A stretch of DNA of 64,000 nt, taken from the NCBI RefSeq assembly GCF_014200045.1, contig NZ_JACHOV010000003.1, forward strand, positions 204,001-268,000, read 5' to 3'. This document shows, one piece after another, positions 16,582 through 27,102 of this stretch; the first letter of the stretch is position 1; every line of letters begins with the position of its first letter. The translations under genes were made by a program, and so were the position numbers. Below the pieces are notes generated by a model. It was not told the origin of the DNA and searched no databases. It worked only from the letters and a program-made list of their open reading frames with translations. This DNA comes from Rhizorhapis suberifaciens (GTDB lineage: Bacteria > Pseudomonadota > Alphaproteobacteria > Sphingomonadales > Sphingomonadaceae).

Positions 16582-17466
16582 TTACTGCGGCACCGCCCCA
16601 CCTTCTCCCATCCGCCGTCCATAAACCGGCACCACGTCATCGCTCGTCCGTCCGTGCAACGCTTCGATCTCCGCCTTGCGCTGCTTCAGGTACAGCTCGC
16701 GATAGGCCGCATAAGGGTCATCCTCCTTGCGGATCTGCTGGACGGTATCGTCAAAGGCGGCACGCTCGCCGAGTTGGTTGAGGATCGTCGCTGGGATGAC
16801 ATAGGCTGGCTCGGTGAAGGGCTTCCCGACCAGGAAGGGCACTGCCATCTTGTCCACCGTATCGCCAATAATATCGCGCAGCGTCGTCGGCCCGACGATC
16901 GGCAGATACATGTATGGCCCGGGTCCTACGCCATAATAGCCGAGCACATTGGCAAGGCCGTTGGGACGGTAGGGCAGGTAAAAGGGCTTGCGCTTGGCGA
17001 CGTCGAACAGCCCGGCGACGCCCAGCGTAGTGTTGAGGGTGAAGCGCCCCGCCGTCTCAAACGCCTTGCCTGGCTTCAGCTGGAGCATATAAGCGGCGAA
17101 CACCACCGGCTCTTGCAGATTGGCGAAGAAGTTGCGGAAGCCCTTGCGCACGGGTTTAGGCAGGCCCTTGTTATAGGCCTTTGCCACCGGCTCGACCACT
17201 GCCTTGTCGACCGACTGCACCGCCTCGAAGCTTTTCGCGTTGAGATTTTCCAACGGGTCCCCAGGCGGCGCCCGCTCCGCGCCGGTCACCACGATGTCGT
17301 GCTGTGGGTCCGTGTCGTTCGTCGATGGGGGAGCCGCAGGAGCGTCCAGCGTGGCCCCGGCCCCCGCATCATCGACCACCGGCGGCTTTTCTGGCGGCGG
17401 CGCATCGACCGTTGCCATCTGCGCGCCCATCATCAACATTCCCGCAGCGATGCCCGGCAGCAGCAT
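16582..17466 (-). CDS. mlaA: MlaA/VacJ-family phospholipid-asymmetry protein
   Basis: MlaA removes misplaced phospholipids from the outer leaflet of the outer membrane. Family features are DPLENLNAKSFEAVQSVDKA, the FFANLQEPVV segment, RFTLNTTLGVAGLFDVA and YLPIVGPTTLRDIIG. ATG 17466 is chosen because AAAGGA sits 7 bases before it and a signal-like hydrophobic stretch (MLLPGIAAGMLMMGAQMA) begins there. Unlike E. coli MlaA, no lipobox Cys follows the signal, and a Pro/Ala-rich linker of about 50 residues precedes the domain. No other mla genes are nearby. Confidence 0.88.
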   Translation of the reverse strand: MLLPGIAAGMLMMGAQMATVDAPPPEKPPVVDDAGAGATLDAPAAPPSTNDTDPQHDIVVTGAERAPPGDPLENLNAKSFEAVQSVDKAVVEPVAKAYNKGLPKPVRKGFRNFFANLQEPVVFAAYMLQLKPGKAFETAGRFTLNTTLGVAGLFDVAKRKPFYLPYRPNGLANVLGYYGVGPGPYMYLPIVGPTTLRDIIGDTVDKMAVPFLVGKPFTEPAYVIPATILNQLGERAAFDDTVQQIRKEDDPYAAYRELYLKQRKAEIEALHGRTSDDVVPVYGRRMGEGGAVPQ

Positions 17467-17820
17467 AGTCCAGTCCTTTGCAGCGGCCGATCGCCACGTG
17501 CGGCTGGGCCCTTCGAAATTCATGACGGATCCACGGATATGTTCCATGGACCATCCAGCACAGCGCGGCTAAAGAGGATGCGGCGCTCAGTCAATAGAGC
17601 GGGCCTGCCGGAAAGGGCTACGGAGGCATTTCAATCGGCCTGGAATGCTCCCGATATGGAAGCTTTTGGATCCTCGACTTTAGATGATGGGTCGTTGCGA
17701 TGACGTGCATTAGTATTTTTCCCTCGGGTACGAGCAGCCCAAAAAGGGGGACCCATTCATGCATTCCGCCGCCCGTAGTCTTCTATCGACCAGCGCGTTT
17801 CTCCTGGCCTGCGCGGCGCA

Positions 17821-17889
17821 CAGATCATCGGATGGGGCTGGATGTACCTGTCGACCGTGCTCGACGACTTCTCGCGCTGCATCTCAATG
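17821..17889 (+). pseudogene. IS3-family transposase (OrfB, rve core) remnant
   Basis: In one frame this stretch reads QIIGWGWMYLSTVLDDFSRC, matching the segment of IS3-family OrfB integrase cores around the first or second catalytic Asp (usually ...GWGWxYLSTVLDDFSRYI...). Nothing recognisable as transposase precedes or follows, and stops soon occur, so only about 23 codons survive. It lies within a gene-free stretch of 545 bases (17467-18011) between mlaA and tRNA-Thr. In the rest of that stretch I see no gene or clear terminal inverted repeats. Confidence 0.6.
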
Positions 17890-18011
17890 CATGAGCCGCC
17901 AAGGGAACGGCAGTTTCTGGGATCAACCATGCCCGCCTAACCCTCGGACATCGCGGGAGAATATACTGGCCACTTGGCCGGGCCGGGACATGGGGGAATT
18001 TAAGAGGATAG

Positions 18012-18087
18012 TGGTGCCGCTTAGGTGACTCGAACACCTGACCCCATCATTACGAATGATGTGCTCTACCGGCTGAGCTAAAGCGGC
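18012..18087 (-). tRNA. tRNA-Thr(CGT)
   Basis: On the minus strand this 76-base segment folds as a complete tRNA. The acceptor GCCGCTT pairs with AAGCGGC, the D-arm contains AGCTCAGCCGGTAGAGC, the anticodon stem-loop CATCATTCGTAATGATG has anticodon CGT, and the T-arm is CAGGTGTTCGAGTCACCT. CCA is encoded. Anticodon CGT reads the ACG threonine codon. It is divergent from the PAS-like gene and borders the IS remnant. Confidence 0.95.
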
Positions 18088-18156
18088 CCTATCCTTTGGC
18101 GGCGCTTACCAAGGTCCGGGGCGTCTGACAAGCCGCCATTGCAGCTATTCCATCGG

Positions 18157-18168
18157 TTTACGGTTAAC
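18157..18168. promoter_or_regulatory. CtrA half-site-like motif before the PAS-like gene
   Basis: On the minus strand the bases read GTTAACCGTAAA, close to the TTAACCAT-type half-site reported for alphaproteobacterial CtrA. It lies between tRNA-Thr and the gene starting at 18180, about 12 bases before that ATG, or 81 bases before the alternative start at 18249. A half-site this short can occur by chance. Confidence 0.25.
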
Positions 18169-18179
18169 GTCTTCGCAAT

Positions 18180-19541
18180 ATGATTCACCCGATCTTTACC
18201 CTCGCCATGCGAGACTCAGGGTTGGAACAGTTTGCGACGGGACGGGCAATGGACAATCCGCTTGGGCACGACATGGCCCATCATCTGGAGGATCTGGATT
18301 ATGCGGCGGAGGATTCGGCCATAGAGCCACCGCCCGAGATCAGCACCGACGAGCGCCGGATGCATGTGCGCGCTTATAATCATTGGGCATCGCTGCTGCA
18401 GGACCGCCGCTTTCCTTCCATCGAAGATCTGGAACCTGCAAGCATAGAGGATTTTGCGCCCTACAGCGTATTGCTGGACTTCACCGCCAGCCTGGAAAAT
18501 CCGGCCGTGCCCTATCTCGGATCGGCCCTACGGCAGGAATGCGACATTCATGGGGAAATAGAGCATATCGCCGATGTGCCCAGCCGTTCCTTGCTGTCAC
18601 GGCTAACGGACCATTATCTTCAGATCATCGCCAATGGAGCGCCGATCGGTTTCGAGGCCGAGTTCCTGAACCAGCGCGGCACCGAAATATTGTATCGCGG
18701 CATATTGATGCCCTTTTCATCCGACGATGACACGATCGATTTCATCTACGGCGTCATCAACTGGAAGGAAATGGCCGACCGCAATCTGACCGACGAGCTG
18801 ATTTTGGAAGTAGGTCAGGCCCTGCGCAGCGCGCCCTCTGCCGCCATTAATACGCCGATATGGGCGGATGGGCCCTCGGCTGTTTTTCCCGAACCGCTGC
18901 TTCCGGCCGAACAGGACGGAACGCTTGTCCTTGCCGAGCCTGACGCCGACGCCCCGCTTGCCGATTGGCTGGCGCTTGCCCGCGATTTTGCGGGCGAAGC
19001 CCAGGCCGTGGAGGATCGTAGCCATTCCGCGCTCTATCGCGCTATTGGCCTTGCCTATGATTTCGCCCTCTTGGCTCGGAACAACGCGCAGGAATATGCT
19101 GAACTGCTGCAGGATGCCGGGATAAAGGTGCAGGCGCGCGCGCCGATGACGCCGATCGTCAAGCTGATCTTCGGGGCAAATTACGACAAGACGCGTCTTG
19201 CCGAATATGCCACCGCCCTTGATCACGGAATGGCCGGACAAATAGAAAAAAGCACTTTGGCGGCCTATCTGGAAGCCTATCCGGGCGGTCTGAAGGCGCT
19301 GGTGCGAAATGAGCGCCTTGCCCGCAAGCAGCAGCGTACCAGCCAGTCCAATCCTGTACATGAAGCGCGTCGGAAACTCTGCAGCGCGCTTGCCATACCG
19401 TTCGAGGAAATCGCTACAGACGAAGAAGGACTTGCCGTTATGGTGGGCCGCCGCGAGGCCGACGGGAGCCTTTCCATAGTCGCAGCCATCGATGGAAATT
19501 CGGTGCTTGCGGAGCGAGTCGTCCGCAAGGCTGCGGCGTAG
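18180..19541 (+). CDS. PAS-like domain protein, function unknown
   Basis: This 453-residue soluble protein has no signal peptide or membrane segment. Residues about 60-210 look like the atypical PAS_5/DUF1488-like sensor fold of alphaproteobacteria (RAYNHWASLLQDRRFPSIED, FAPYSVLLDF, RSLLSRLTDHYLQIIANGAP, ILYRGILMPFSSDD, DFIYGVINWKEM). The remaining C-terminal half is helical and acidic, with no recognisable kinase, cyclase or DNA-binding motif. ATG 18180 has no strong Shine-Dalgarno, and ATG 18249 (MDNPLGHDMA) is an alternative start. It lies upstream of gdh on the same strand with a 153-base gap. Confidence 0.65.
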   Translation: MIHPIFTLAMRDSGLEQFATGRAMDNPLGHDMAHHLEDLDYAAEDSAIEPPPEISTDERRMHVRAYNHWASLLQDRRFPSIEDLEPASIEDFAPYSVLLDFTASLENPAVPYLGSALRQECDIHGEIEHIADVPSRSLLSRLTDHYLQIIANGAPIGFEAEFLNQRGTEILYRGILMPFSSDDDTIDFIYGVINWKEMADRNLTDELILEVGQALRSAPSAAINTPIWADGPSAVFPEPLLPAEQDGTLVLAEPDADAPLADWLALARDFAGEAQAVEDRSHSALYRAIGLAYDFALLARNNAQEYAELLQDAGIKVQARAPMTPIVKLIFGANYDKTRLAEYATALDHGMAGQIEKSTLAAYLEAYPGGLKALVRNERLARKQQRTSQSNPVHEARRKLCSALAIPFEEIATDEEGLAVMVGRREADGSLSIVAAIDGNSVLAERVVRKAAA

Positions 19542-19582
19542 AGCGAGTTTCGGTGACGAGTAACTAAGGAATTCTTGATAAT

Positions 19583-19606
19583 ATAGTTTCTTCTGATCGA
19601 AACTAT
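19583..19606. repeat. Inverted repeat upstream of gdh
   Basis: ATAGTTTC and GAAACTAT form a perfect 8-base inverted repeat around an 8-base loop, in the AT-rich gap between the PAS-like gene and gdh. There is no following T-run, so it is a poor intrinsic terminator. It could be an operator for gdh or an RNA hairpin in its leader. No regulator can be named from the sequence. Confidence 0.4.
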
Positions 19607-19694
19607 GTTGCCATATTAGGGTTGGGGGCTGCGCAAGCACCGGTTATAGTAGGGCCATAATGATGAATGGAGCAGCCTCGACGCTCCAGACAGG

Positions 19695-22600
19695 ATGACC
19701 TTTTCAATGGCCACTACAGTCGCCGAGTCCAAGTCGCATCTGATCGCGCGGGCCCTTCAGGCTGCTTTGCACAGCGGCGCTCTTCCAGGCGAAGACGAGG
19801 GCTTTGACCAAGAGGCGCTTTCAGAAGCAGCAAGGTTCCTTGCCGATGCCAGTCATATTCGTCCTGCATCGGAGCCGATTATAGCGCTCGATACCCTGGC
19901 CAGACGCGACGGCCGGCGGCTGATGCGTTTGGCCGTCATCAATGATGACATGCCCTTCCTGGTCGATTCGGTTGCGGCGACGCTTTCATCCGAGGGGATT
20001 GCGATCCATCGGTTGATACATCCGGTGGTGTCGGTCGTCCGCGATGCGCAAGGTACGCTGACCCAAATCCTTCCCCCGGACAGCAGCGGAGCGCGCCGCG
20101 AATCCATCATCTATTTCGAGACGGATCGCGCCGACGCAAAGCAACGGCGAGCCCTGGTAGAGCATGTCCGCAACACGCTCGCCCATGTCCGGGCAGCTGT
20201 TGCCGACTGGCTGCGCATGCAACAAGCGATGAGCGCCGATGCTGAACGGCTTCATGACGTAGAGGGCGCGGCGCTGCTGCGCTGGTTTCTTGATCGCAAT
20301 TTTACCCAGCTCGGCCATGAGGTCCGCGCTCGTTCCGGCGAAGCGGAGGGGCAGCTTGGTATTTGCGCGGTGTCGGATGAACCGCTGCTTTCTTCTGCTT
20401 CGGTGGAGGCTGCTTTTCACTGGTTCGAGGAGGGTAAGCCCAGTCCGCTGATCATAAAGTCCAATCGCCTGTCGCCCGTCCATCGGCGCGTTCTGATCGA
20501 TCTCATCATCCTTCCAGTACGCGACGGGCGAGAGATTACCGGACTTTCCATTCACGCCGGCCTGTGGACCAGTGCGGCGCTGAGCGCATCGCCGGAAAAA
20601 ATCCCGCTGCTTCGCTCTGCCCTGTTCGGCTTGGTGGAGAAATTCGGCTTCGATCCGATGGGTCATGCGGGAAAAGCGCTGGCGCATGCGATGACAGCAT
20701 TGCCACACGACCTGCTGATCAGTTTCGATCAACAGTCGCTTGAGGAGGTCGTGCTGACCTCCATGTCGCTTTCCGACCGTCCGCGGCCGAAAATGGCGTT
20801 GGTACAAAGCCCGCTCGGCCGACACCTGTTCGCTTTCGTTTGGCTGCCACGGGACGATGTATCCACCGGGCGGCGCTCCGCCATAGCCGAAATGCTGGAG
20901 CGGGCCGCTAAGGCCCGTTTGCTGAGCTGGTCCATCGCGCTGGAGGAAGGCGGAGTGGCGCTCATTCGCTATGCGCTGGATCTTCGCGAAGGCGGTCAGA
21001 TGCCCGACGCGGCGCGACTGAACCGTCTGCTCGAAGAAATGGTGCGCGGTTGGGTGCCCGCCGTTGAAAGTGGGTTGGCGGAAATAGGCGAACAAAGCCG
21101 TGCGGCCGCGTTGGCGGCGCGCTATGCTTCTGCATTTCCGGACGCTTATCGCGCGGGCGCGGGTCCGGATGAGGCCGCGATTGACATATTGCAGATGCAG
21201 GCGCTGGCCGGTCAGGGCAGCCGGGGAGCCCGGCTTTATCGGAACCCCGATGATGCCCCCTCCCGCTTGCGCCTGAAACTGTACAGCCTGGATCCAATTA
21301 CACTGTCGGATGCCGTTCCGGCTCTTGAGAATTTCGGCTTTCGTGTGGTCGAGGAAATGTCGACGCCGTTAAGCGGGGGAGAGCTGGGCCATGTGCAGAA
21401 GTTCGTCCTCGATCTTCCCTTGGGCCGTGAAGCGCCCGATCTCATTGCTCGAAGCGAGACGCTGCAACGGGCCATTATCGGGGTGTTGGAGGGCACTGCG
21501 GAGAATGACCGCTTCAACGAACTGCTGATTTCCGCGGCGCTTGAGCCTCGGTCCGTTATTCTGTTCCGCGCGATTTTCCGCTATCTGCGGCAGACGGGCG
21601 TTGCTTATGGCCTGTCCACTTTTGTCGACGCGCTGCAACGGGAACAGGGCATCGCACGGGACTTGGTCCGGCTGTTCGAGACCCGGCATGACCCTGCTCA
21701 AGCCGGACAGGAAGCAGAGGCAGAAGTCGGCCGGGCGATCGATCTGGCGCTGGAGCGCGTCACCGCAATCGACGAAGACCGTATCCTGCGTCTGACGCGC
21801 GCGGTGATCATCGCCACGCTTCGCACCAATTTCTTTGCCCCGGCTGCTGCCGAAGCCATCGCTTTCAAGATGGACAGCGCGATGGTGCCCGGCCTTCCAG
21901 CGCCTCTGCCATGGCGCGAAATCTGGGTTTACAGCCCGCGCGTGGAAGGCATCCATTTACGCGCGGGGCCTATTGCGCGCGGCGGACTGCGGTGGTCAGA
22001 CCGGCGCGACGATTTCCGTACCGAGATACTCGGCCTGATGAAGGCGCAGCGTGTGAAGAATGCCATCATCGTGCCGACCGGCGCGAAGGGGGGCTTCTTT
22101 CCCAAGATGCTGCCCGATCTGGCCAAGGATCGTGACGGTTGGCTGGCCGAAGGTACCGAAAGCTATCGCATTTTCATTCGGACGCTGCTGTCGGTCACCG
22201 ACAATATCGTTGGAGGCAAGGTAGTCCACCCAGAGGCTGTAATGGTTCATGACGGGGAGGATCCCTATTTCGTGGTCGCTGCGGACAAGGGCACGGCTTC
22301 TTTTTCCGACGTGGCCAACGCCATTGCGCTGGAGCGGGACTTCTGGCTTGGCGATGCCTTCGCCAGTGGCGGCAGCCAGGGATATGACCATAAGGCAATG
22401 GGCATCACAGCAAAGGGCGCCTGGGTCAGCGTACAGCGCCACTTTCTGGAAATGGGAGTCGACGTTCAGAAGGATCGGATACGGGTTTCAGGTTGTGGGG
22501 ATATGTCGGGAGACGTGTTCGGCAATGGCATGTTGCTCAGCAAAGCCATTAAGCTGGTGGCGGCGTTCGACCACCGCCACATCTTCCTAGATCCCGATCC

Positions 22601-24356
22601 CAATCCGGCCATGAGCTGGCAGGAACGCAAGCGACTGTTCGATCTGCCAAGGTCAAGCTGGGACGATTATGACCGATCCTTGATATCGGCGGGCGGCGGC
22701 GTTTTTCCGCGTAGCCAGAAGATCATCCCCTTGTCGCCGCAGGTCAGAACGCTTCTGGATGTAGCCGATGAACAAATGGAGCCCACGCAGCTGATTTCGG
22801 CCCTGTTGAAGGCGCCTGTGGACCTGCTCTGGTTCGGCGGGATCGGCACTTACGTCAAGGCGGCCGCGCAAAACCATGTGGACGTTCGCGACCCGGCCAA
22901 CGATCGCGTTCGCGTGGATGCCGAACAGCTTCGCGCAAAAGTCGTGGGAGAGGGCGCCAATCTGGGCGTCACTCAAGCAGCGCGGATCGCCTATGGCCTG
23001 CGCGGCGGGCGCATCAACGCCGATTTCATCGACAATAGCGCGGGCGTCGATTGTTCCGACAATGAGGTCAATATCAAGATCGCGCTCAATAAGGAGATGC
23101 GCGAAGGCAAGCTGAGTTTCGAGGATCGAAACGCATTGCTGGTCTCCATGACGGCGTCCGTGGCTGAAATTGTGCTGGAGGACAATCGCCTCCAGGCACT
23201 CGGTCTTTCGATTGCCGAAGCGGGCGGGGCGGCAAACCTGCCATCCTATGTCCGACTCATCGAAATATTTGAAAGCAATGGGCGGCTGGATCGAAAGGTC
23301 GAAGGACTTGCGAGCAATGAAGAACTGCTTCGCAGGGTTCAGGAGGGACAAGGCCTGACCCGTCCCGAACTGGCGATCCTGCTTTCAACGGCAAAGCTGG
23401 CCCTGCAGGACGCCATAGAGCGGCGCGATCTTTCCGGCGATCCCACAATGGGAAGCGAATTGACGGCATCTTTCCCGCCGGCAATGCAGGCCACACATGC
23501 CGAGGCGATACAGACGCATCAACTGCGCCGCGAGATTGTCGCAACGGAGCTCGCCAACCGCATCGTCAATCGGCTGGGCATCATTCATCCATTCGAATTG
23601 GCCGAAGAGGAGGGTTGCTCACTCTCCGACCTCTCATCCGCCTTCGTCATTGCAGAGCGCCTGTTCCATGTGCCGTCGCTTTGGAAAGACATTGATGATT
23701 GCGCCATGCCCGAAGTGGCCAGACTGGCGCTGTTCGCAGAAATCGCGGGGGCGATGCGCGGCCAAATTGCGGACTTGATCCGCAGCCTCCCGTCAGGAAC
23801 AATGCCAGGCGAGGGCGTTGCGATGTTGAAATCAGGCGTTGCACGACTTTCCGACCTGGTCGACAAACTGCTGCGCCCTGAAAGCGCACGCAGGGCAGAA
23901 GCGATTGCCGCCCATCTGCTCACCCTGGGAGCGCCGGCGGAACTCATTAGCCGATCCGTCGGCCTCTTCAAGCTGGACGGCGCGGTCGGGCTGGCGCTGC
24001 TCGCAAGCAAGCTGCAGGTTGAAGAAGCGGAGGTTACCCGCGCCTTCACCCGCATCGGCGAAACACTGGGCATCGATTGGGTGCAATCCACCGCCGCGCG
24101 AATGCAACCAACCGACCCGTGGGAACGGCTGCTGGTGGCCGGGATTGCGCGTGATTTACAGCAAATCAGGCTCGAATTCCTGAGCGAAGCCAAGGGCAAG
24201 GACGTGGCGGCCCATGTGGATGCCTGGCTACGCGCTCAGGAGAAGCGGGTGGAGCAATACCAAGCCTTGGTGAAACGCGCCCGTGCCGCCCCTACGCCTA
24301 ATACCGCCATGCTGGCCGAACTCACCGGGCAGGCCCGCGGTCTGTTAGGCAAATAG
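19695..24356 (+). CDS. gdh: NAD-specific glutamate dehydrogenase, large (about 180 kDa) type
   Basis: At 1553 residues this is the bacterial L-GDH class (Bac_GDH), which oxidatively deaminates glutamate to 2-oxoglutarate for catabolism. The N-terminal 700 residues are ACT-like regulatory modules ([20 protein letters not shown] near 80-100). The catalytic core follows: [20 protein letters not shown] (about 758-777), the substrate-lysine region [20 protein letters not shown] (about 795), [13 protein letters not shown] (about 936), and the NAD-binding [16 protein letters not shown] (about 1084). A long helical C-terminal domain completes it. The start may be ATG 19695 or 19707. The last 12 bases overlap the end of the convergent ung gene. 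Confidence 0.95.
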   Translation: MTFSMATTVAESKSHLIARALQAALHSGALPGEDEGFDQEALSEAARFLADASHIRPASEPIIALDTLARRDGRRLMRLAVINDDMPFLVDSVAATLSSEGIAIHRLIHPVVSVVRDAQGTLTQILPPDSSGARRESIIYFETDRADAKQRRALVEHVRNTLAHVRAAVADWLRMQQAMSADAERLHDVEGAALLRWFLDRNFTQLGHEVRARSGEAEGQLGICAVSDEPLLSSASVEAAFHWFEEGKPSPLIIKSNRLSPVHRRVLIDLIILPVRDGREITGLSIHAGLWTSAALSASPEKIPLLRSALFGLVEKFGFDPMGHAGKALAHAMTALPHDLLISFDQQSLEEVVLTSMSLSDRPRPKMALVQSPLGRHLFAFVWLPRDDVSTGRRSAIAEMLERAAKARLLSWSIALEEGGVALIRYALDLREGGQMPDAARLNRLLEEMVRGWVPAVESGLAEIGEQSRAAALAARYASAFPDAYRAGAGPDEAAIDILQMQALAGQGSRGARLYRNPDDAPSRLRLKLYSLDPITLSDAVPALENFGFRVVEEMSTPLSGGELGHVQKFVLDLPLGREAPDLIARSETLQRAIIGVLEGTAENDRFNELLISAALEPRSVILFRAIFRYLRQTGVAYGLSTFVDALQREQGIARDLVRLFETRHDPAQAGQEAEAEVGRAIDLALERVTAIDEDRILRLTRAVIIATLRTNFFAPAAAEAIAFKMDSAMVPGLPAPLPWREIWVYSPRVEGIHLRAGPIARGGLRWSDRRDDFRTEILGLMKAQRVKNAIIVPTGAKGGFFPKMLPDLAKDRDGWLAEGTESYRIFIRTLLSVTDNIVGGKVVHPEAVMVHDGEDPYFVVAADKGTASFSDVANAIALERDFWLGDAFASGGSQGYDHKAMGITAKGAWVSVQRHFLEMGVDVQKDRIRVSGCGDMSGDVFGNGMLLSKAIKLVAAFDHRHIFLDPDPNPAMSWQERKRLFDLPRSSWDDYDRSLISAGGGVFPRSQKIIPLSPQVRTLLDVADEQMEPTQLISALLKAPVDLLWFGGIGTYVKAAAQNHVDVRDPANDRVRVDAEQLRAKVVGEGANLGVTQAARIAYGLRGGRINADFIDNSAGVDCSDNEVNIKIALNKEMREGKLSFEDRNALLVSMTASVAEIVLEDNRLQALGLSIAEAGGAANLPSYVRLIEIFESNGRLDRKVEGLASNEELLRRVQEGQGLTRPELAILLSTAKLALQDAIERRDLSGDPTMGSELTASFPPAMQATHAEAIQTHQLRREIVATELANRIVNRLGIIHPFELAEEEGCSLSDLSSAFVIAERLFHVPSLWKDIDDCAMPEVARLALFAEIAGAMRGQIADLIRSLPSGTMPGEGVAMLKSGVARLSDLVDKLLRPESARRAEAIAAHLLTLGAPAELISRSVGLFKLDGAVGLALLASKLQVEEAEVTRAFTRIGETLGIDWVQSTAARMQPTDPWERLLVAGIARDLQQIRLEFLSEAKGKDVAAHVDAWLRAQEKRVEQYQALVKRARAAPTPNTAMLAELTGQARGLLGK

Positions 24357-25058
24357 CGGCGGATCAGGTGTCTGCTCCTCCGGCAACGCCCACTCGATAG
24401 GCCGCATGTTTCTGCTTTCCAGAAAGGCGTTGGCCTTTGAAAAATGCCGGCAGCCGAAAAACCCGTTATGTGCCGATAGGGGGGAGGGGTGCGGCGCCTT
24501 CAGAACCAAATGCCGGCCGGCATCGACGAAACCCGCCTTGCGCTGCGCATAGCTGCCCCACAGCATGAAGACCACCGGCTCGGTGCGCCGGTTTATCTGG
24601 GCGATGACGGCATCGGTGAAGCGCTCCCAGCCCTTGCCCTGATGCGAAGCCGCTTGTCCCATTTCCACGGTCAGCACGCTGTTGAGCAGCAATACGCCTT
24701 GGCGCGCCCAATGCTCCAGATGCCCGTGAGCAGGACGCGCGATGCGAAGGTCGCTTTGCAGTTCCTTGTAGATATTGACCAGCGAGGGCGGCGGTCGGAC
24801 GCCATGTTGAACCGAGAAGCATAATCCATGCGCCTGGCCCGGCCCATGATAAGGATCCTGGCCAAGGATCACGACCCGCACTTCATCCAGCGGCGTCAGA
24901 TCCAGTGCGCGAAAATACTCGCTGCCTTTGGGAAAGATGCGCTTTCCCTTGGTCTTTTCCTCTGTCAGAAAAGCGCGCAGCGACCGCATATAGGGTTGTT
25001 CGAACTCAGCGGCGAGGGGCTCAAGCCAGCTATTGTGGAGTTTAACCTGCGTGCTCAT
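24345..25058 (-). CDS. ung: Uracil-DNA glycosylase, family 1
   Basis: Ung excises uracil from DNA arising by cytosine deamination or dUTP incorporation. The 237-residue product has the water-activating loop [17 protein letters not shown] with Asp68 and the Leu/His loop [14 protein letters not shown] with His190, plus [12 protein letters not shown] and [11 protein letters not shown]. All catalytic residues of family 1 are present. Its 3' end overlaps that of gdh by 12 bases, so both stop codons lie inside the opposing gene and no intrinsic terminator separates them. Confidence 0.97.
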   Translation of the reverse strand: MSTQVKLHNSWLEPLAAEFEQPYMRSLRAFLTEEKTKGKRIFPKGSEYFRALDLTPLDEVRVVILGQDPYHGPGQAHGLCFSVQHGVRPPPSLVNIYKELQSDLRIARPAHGHLEHWARQGVLLLNSVLTVEMGQAASHQGKGWERFTDAVIAQINRRTEPVVFMLWGSYAQRKAGFVDAGRHLVLKAPHPSPLSAHNGFFGCRHFSKANAFLESRNMRPIEWALPEEQTPDPPLFA

Positions 25059-25108
25059 GGGGGATCATCTAAAGCATCGAACGCAAATGTGGGAACAGCT
25101 TTTGCGCT

Positions 25109-25537
25109 TCACCCCAGCAAGCGCATGGTTGCGGCGTCCTTTTCACCGCCGAAAAATCTGGCGAGGCAAGCAGCAAACGGATTGGCAGGTTCTGCCACCG
25201 CATCGAACAGCGTCAGACTGGATTTGAGCTTCATGGCGTCGATTTCCCCGAAAATGGCGACAGGGTCGCTTTCAGGGCGTCTATTCACGGCCAGCGTACA
25301 TTCCCTTAATCGCGGACCCAGCAATGAGTGAGCCAGATAGGCTTTGGCTTCCTCCCGACCGCTGATCGCATATAGTTGCGCCATCGGACTGTGCCCCAGC
25401 CCCTCGATCTGCGGGAAAATAAACCACATCCAGTGACTTCTCTTCCGGCCGGCCCTGATCTCAGCCAGAGCATTATGGTAACTGTTCGCCTGGGCCTCAA
25501 TAAAATGTTGGAACGTCCAGGGGCCCGAAGTGCTCAT
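25109..25537 (-). CDS. DUF1810 family protein
   Basis: About 142 residues. The conserved DUF1810 pattern is visible: FIEAQANSYHNALAEIRAGR, then SHWMWFIFPQIEGLG, AYLAHSLLGPRLRECT, FGEIDAMKLKSSLTLF and a C-terminal FFGGEKDAATMRLL. The family is a small soluble protein with unknown function, distantly related to the NADAR fold. I use ATG 25537; an upstream in-frame GTG at 25564 is possible, and neither start has a well-spaced Shine-Dalgarno. It follows ung on the same strand with a 50-base gap. Confidence 0.85.
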   Translation of the reverse strand: MSTSGPWTFQHFIEAQANSYHNALAEIRAGRKRSHWMWFIFPQIEGLGHSPMAQLYAISGREEAKAYLAHSLLGPRLRECTLAVNRRPESDPVAIFGEIDAMKLKSSLTLFDAVAEPANPFAACLARFFGGEKDAATMRLLG

Positions 25538-25672
25538 CGCGATATCCGATAAAGGGATCGACACTCTCCCATAATGCCCCTTGCCAAAATGACAGGTCGA
25601 AAGGAAGGCTTACAACGCGCGCGAACCCGCATTGGTGGATAATCTTCCGGGCTGGTGCGGAAGGGCCGATAA

Positions 25673-26398
25673 TCAGAACTTGAAGGCAGTTCCGATATAT
25701 ACGGCTTGACTATCCTGCCGATCATCCGTCAGCGGCGCCAGGCGGTTCATGGGCCCACGGTAGCGGACACCCGCCTTGAGGTCGAGATTGCGGGTCAGGG
25801 AATAGGATCCGGCCAAGTCCACCGATATGGCCTCTTCGCCTGCCAGCGTCTGGGGCGATGTCGCGATGGGCCGTTCGCTGTCCAATTGGACACTGGTGCT
25901 GAATTTCCGCTTACCGCTCAAGCTGAAGCCATCCGCACCATCAATCTTGCCAGACCCGGTTTCCACGGCAACGGGAGGCAGATCAAGCTTGCCGACAAAT
26001 TCGGGCGTCGCAAACTTCTTCCAGCCGCGCGATACCCCAAGATTATAGGCGACCGGCGTAATTGAAAGAATGGACGGAATTCCGCGATCCTGAAGGGAGC
26101 CATTGGCCCGGACGGCAATAGTGATCGACCGCGTGCCGCTCATTGAGCCGCTGGTCGGTGTAAAGCGGAAACCCCGGCTGGAGTTGAGAGCGGCTTTGGC
26201 GTAGTTGGAGACCAGCCGCGGGTCGCCATTCGTTGGCGTGAAGGACCCAATGCCTCCCAACTTGCTCAACGATACATTGGGAGCCTCTTTCGAAGCGCGC
26301 ATCAAGCCGGCCACTGCGCCGAAAGCTGGCGACAGCGCAAGGGCGGCCACGGCAAAAGCCGCTCCGCTCCAAAGCATATGTCCCCGACGCACGCGCAT
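25673..26398 (-). CDS. Exported protein, probable outer-membrane/envelope (unknown)
   Basis: The product is 241 residues beginning with a basic N-terminus and a hydrophobic signal (MLWSGAAFAVAALALSPAFG). The mature part is rich in Ser/Thr/Gly with alternating polar/apolar stretches (RSITIAVRANGSLQDRG, AISVDLAGSYSLTRNLDLKA, GVRYRGPMNRLAP). It ends in YIGTAFKF; a C-terminal aromatic is characteristic of outer-membrane beta-barrels. I prefer ATG 26398 because GGAGG lies 10 bases upstream; the ATG at 26407 is too close to it. I do not recognise a named family. It stands alone, divergent from the DUF3576 gene. Confidence 0.65.
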   Translation of the reverse strand: MRVRRGHMLWSGAAFAVAALALSPAFGAVAGLMRASKEAPNVSLSKLGGIGSFTPTNGDPRLVSNYAKAALNSSRGFRFTPTSGSMSGTRSITIAVRANGSLQDRGIPSILSITPVAYNLGVSRGWKKFATPEFVGKLDLPPVAVETGSGKIDGADGFSLSGKRKFSTSVQLDSERPIATSPQTLAGEEAISVDLAGSYSLTRNLDLKAGVRYRGPMNRLAPLTDDRQDSQAVYIGTAFKF

Positions 26399-26614
26399 GA
26401 GCGCCATTCCTCCGCTGATTTTGTTTCTTGAGTTGATCTATATCATCTTTCTCCGCCGTTTAGCTAGTCCATGAGTCCGTTTTCCGCGGCTTTGTTGCAA
26501 TAAACACACAGGCTAAGGACAGCCGTTTCCGCATGGGCGCGCCTGACGGGCTTGCTCAAGCGCCAAGACCAACTATAGAAGCCGGAACAGCTTCAGATCT
26601 TCAAGGAAAAGCGC

Positions 26615-27064
26615 ATGCTTCGCCAGTTCACCGCGCCGGCCGTTCGTACCGTTCTCATTCTTGCCGGGCTGGCCGCCCTTTCGGCATGCGGGTCCAAGAA
26701 TGAACGTCCAGCGGCGGACCTTGCTGCCTCTCGCGTGACGACCATCGGCGTTAACAGCTATTTATGGCGGGCAAGCCTTGAAACCCTGTCTTTCATGCCG
26801 TTGCTTCAAACCGATTCCAATGGCGGCGTTATCGTTACTGACTGGTACGCCAATCCGACCGCGCCCAATGAACGGATGAAGCTCACCGTGTCGATCCTTG
26901 ATCAGGATTTGCGTGCCGATGCACTTCGAGTCGCGGCCAGCCGGCAGCTCAACCAGACGGGGACATGGGTGGACGCCCCGGTGCAAGCCTCGACCGTTCA
27001 GAAGATTGAGGAAATCATTTTGTCCAAGGCCCGCGACCTTCGCCGCAGCGCGATTGGCGGCTAA
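26615..27064 (+). CDS. DUF3576 lipoprotein
   Basis: This 149-residue lipoprotein has signal [15 protein letters not shown], lipobox L-S-A-C. The mature domain ([20 protein letters not shown], then [32 protein letters not shown] and [13 protein letters not shown]) matches the DUF3576 family, which alphaproteobacteria carry immediately upstream of leuS. Its job is unknown; a role in outer-membrane or LPS assembly is plausible because lptE lies in the same operon. leuS follows after 38 bases. Confidence 0.88.
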   Translation: MLRQFTAPAVRTVLILAGLAALSACGSKNERPAADLAASRVTTIGVNSYLWRASLETLSFMPLLQTDSNGGVIVTDWYANPTAPNERMKLTVSILDQDLRADALRVAASRQLNQTGTWVDAPVQASTVQKIEEIILSKARDLRRSAIGG

Positions 27065-27102
27065 GGCACGCGCCTGGACGGACCCTGTTTTTGGGAGTGA
27101 CT

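Noticed and set aside
16555-17703. Long open frame on the + strand (382 codons)
   Set aside because: It is antisense to mlaA, Arg/His-rich like high-GC shadow frames, with no domain.
19986-21095. Long minus-strand open frame (369 codons)
   Set aside because: It runs opposite the N-terminal part of gdh and has shadow-frame composition; gdh is continuous there.
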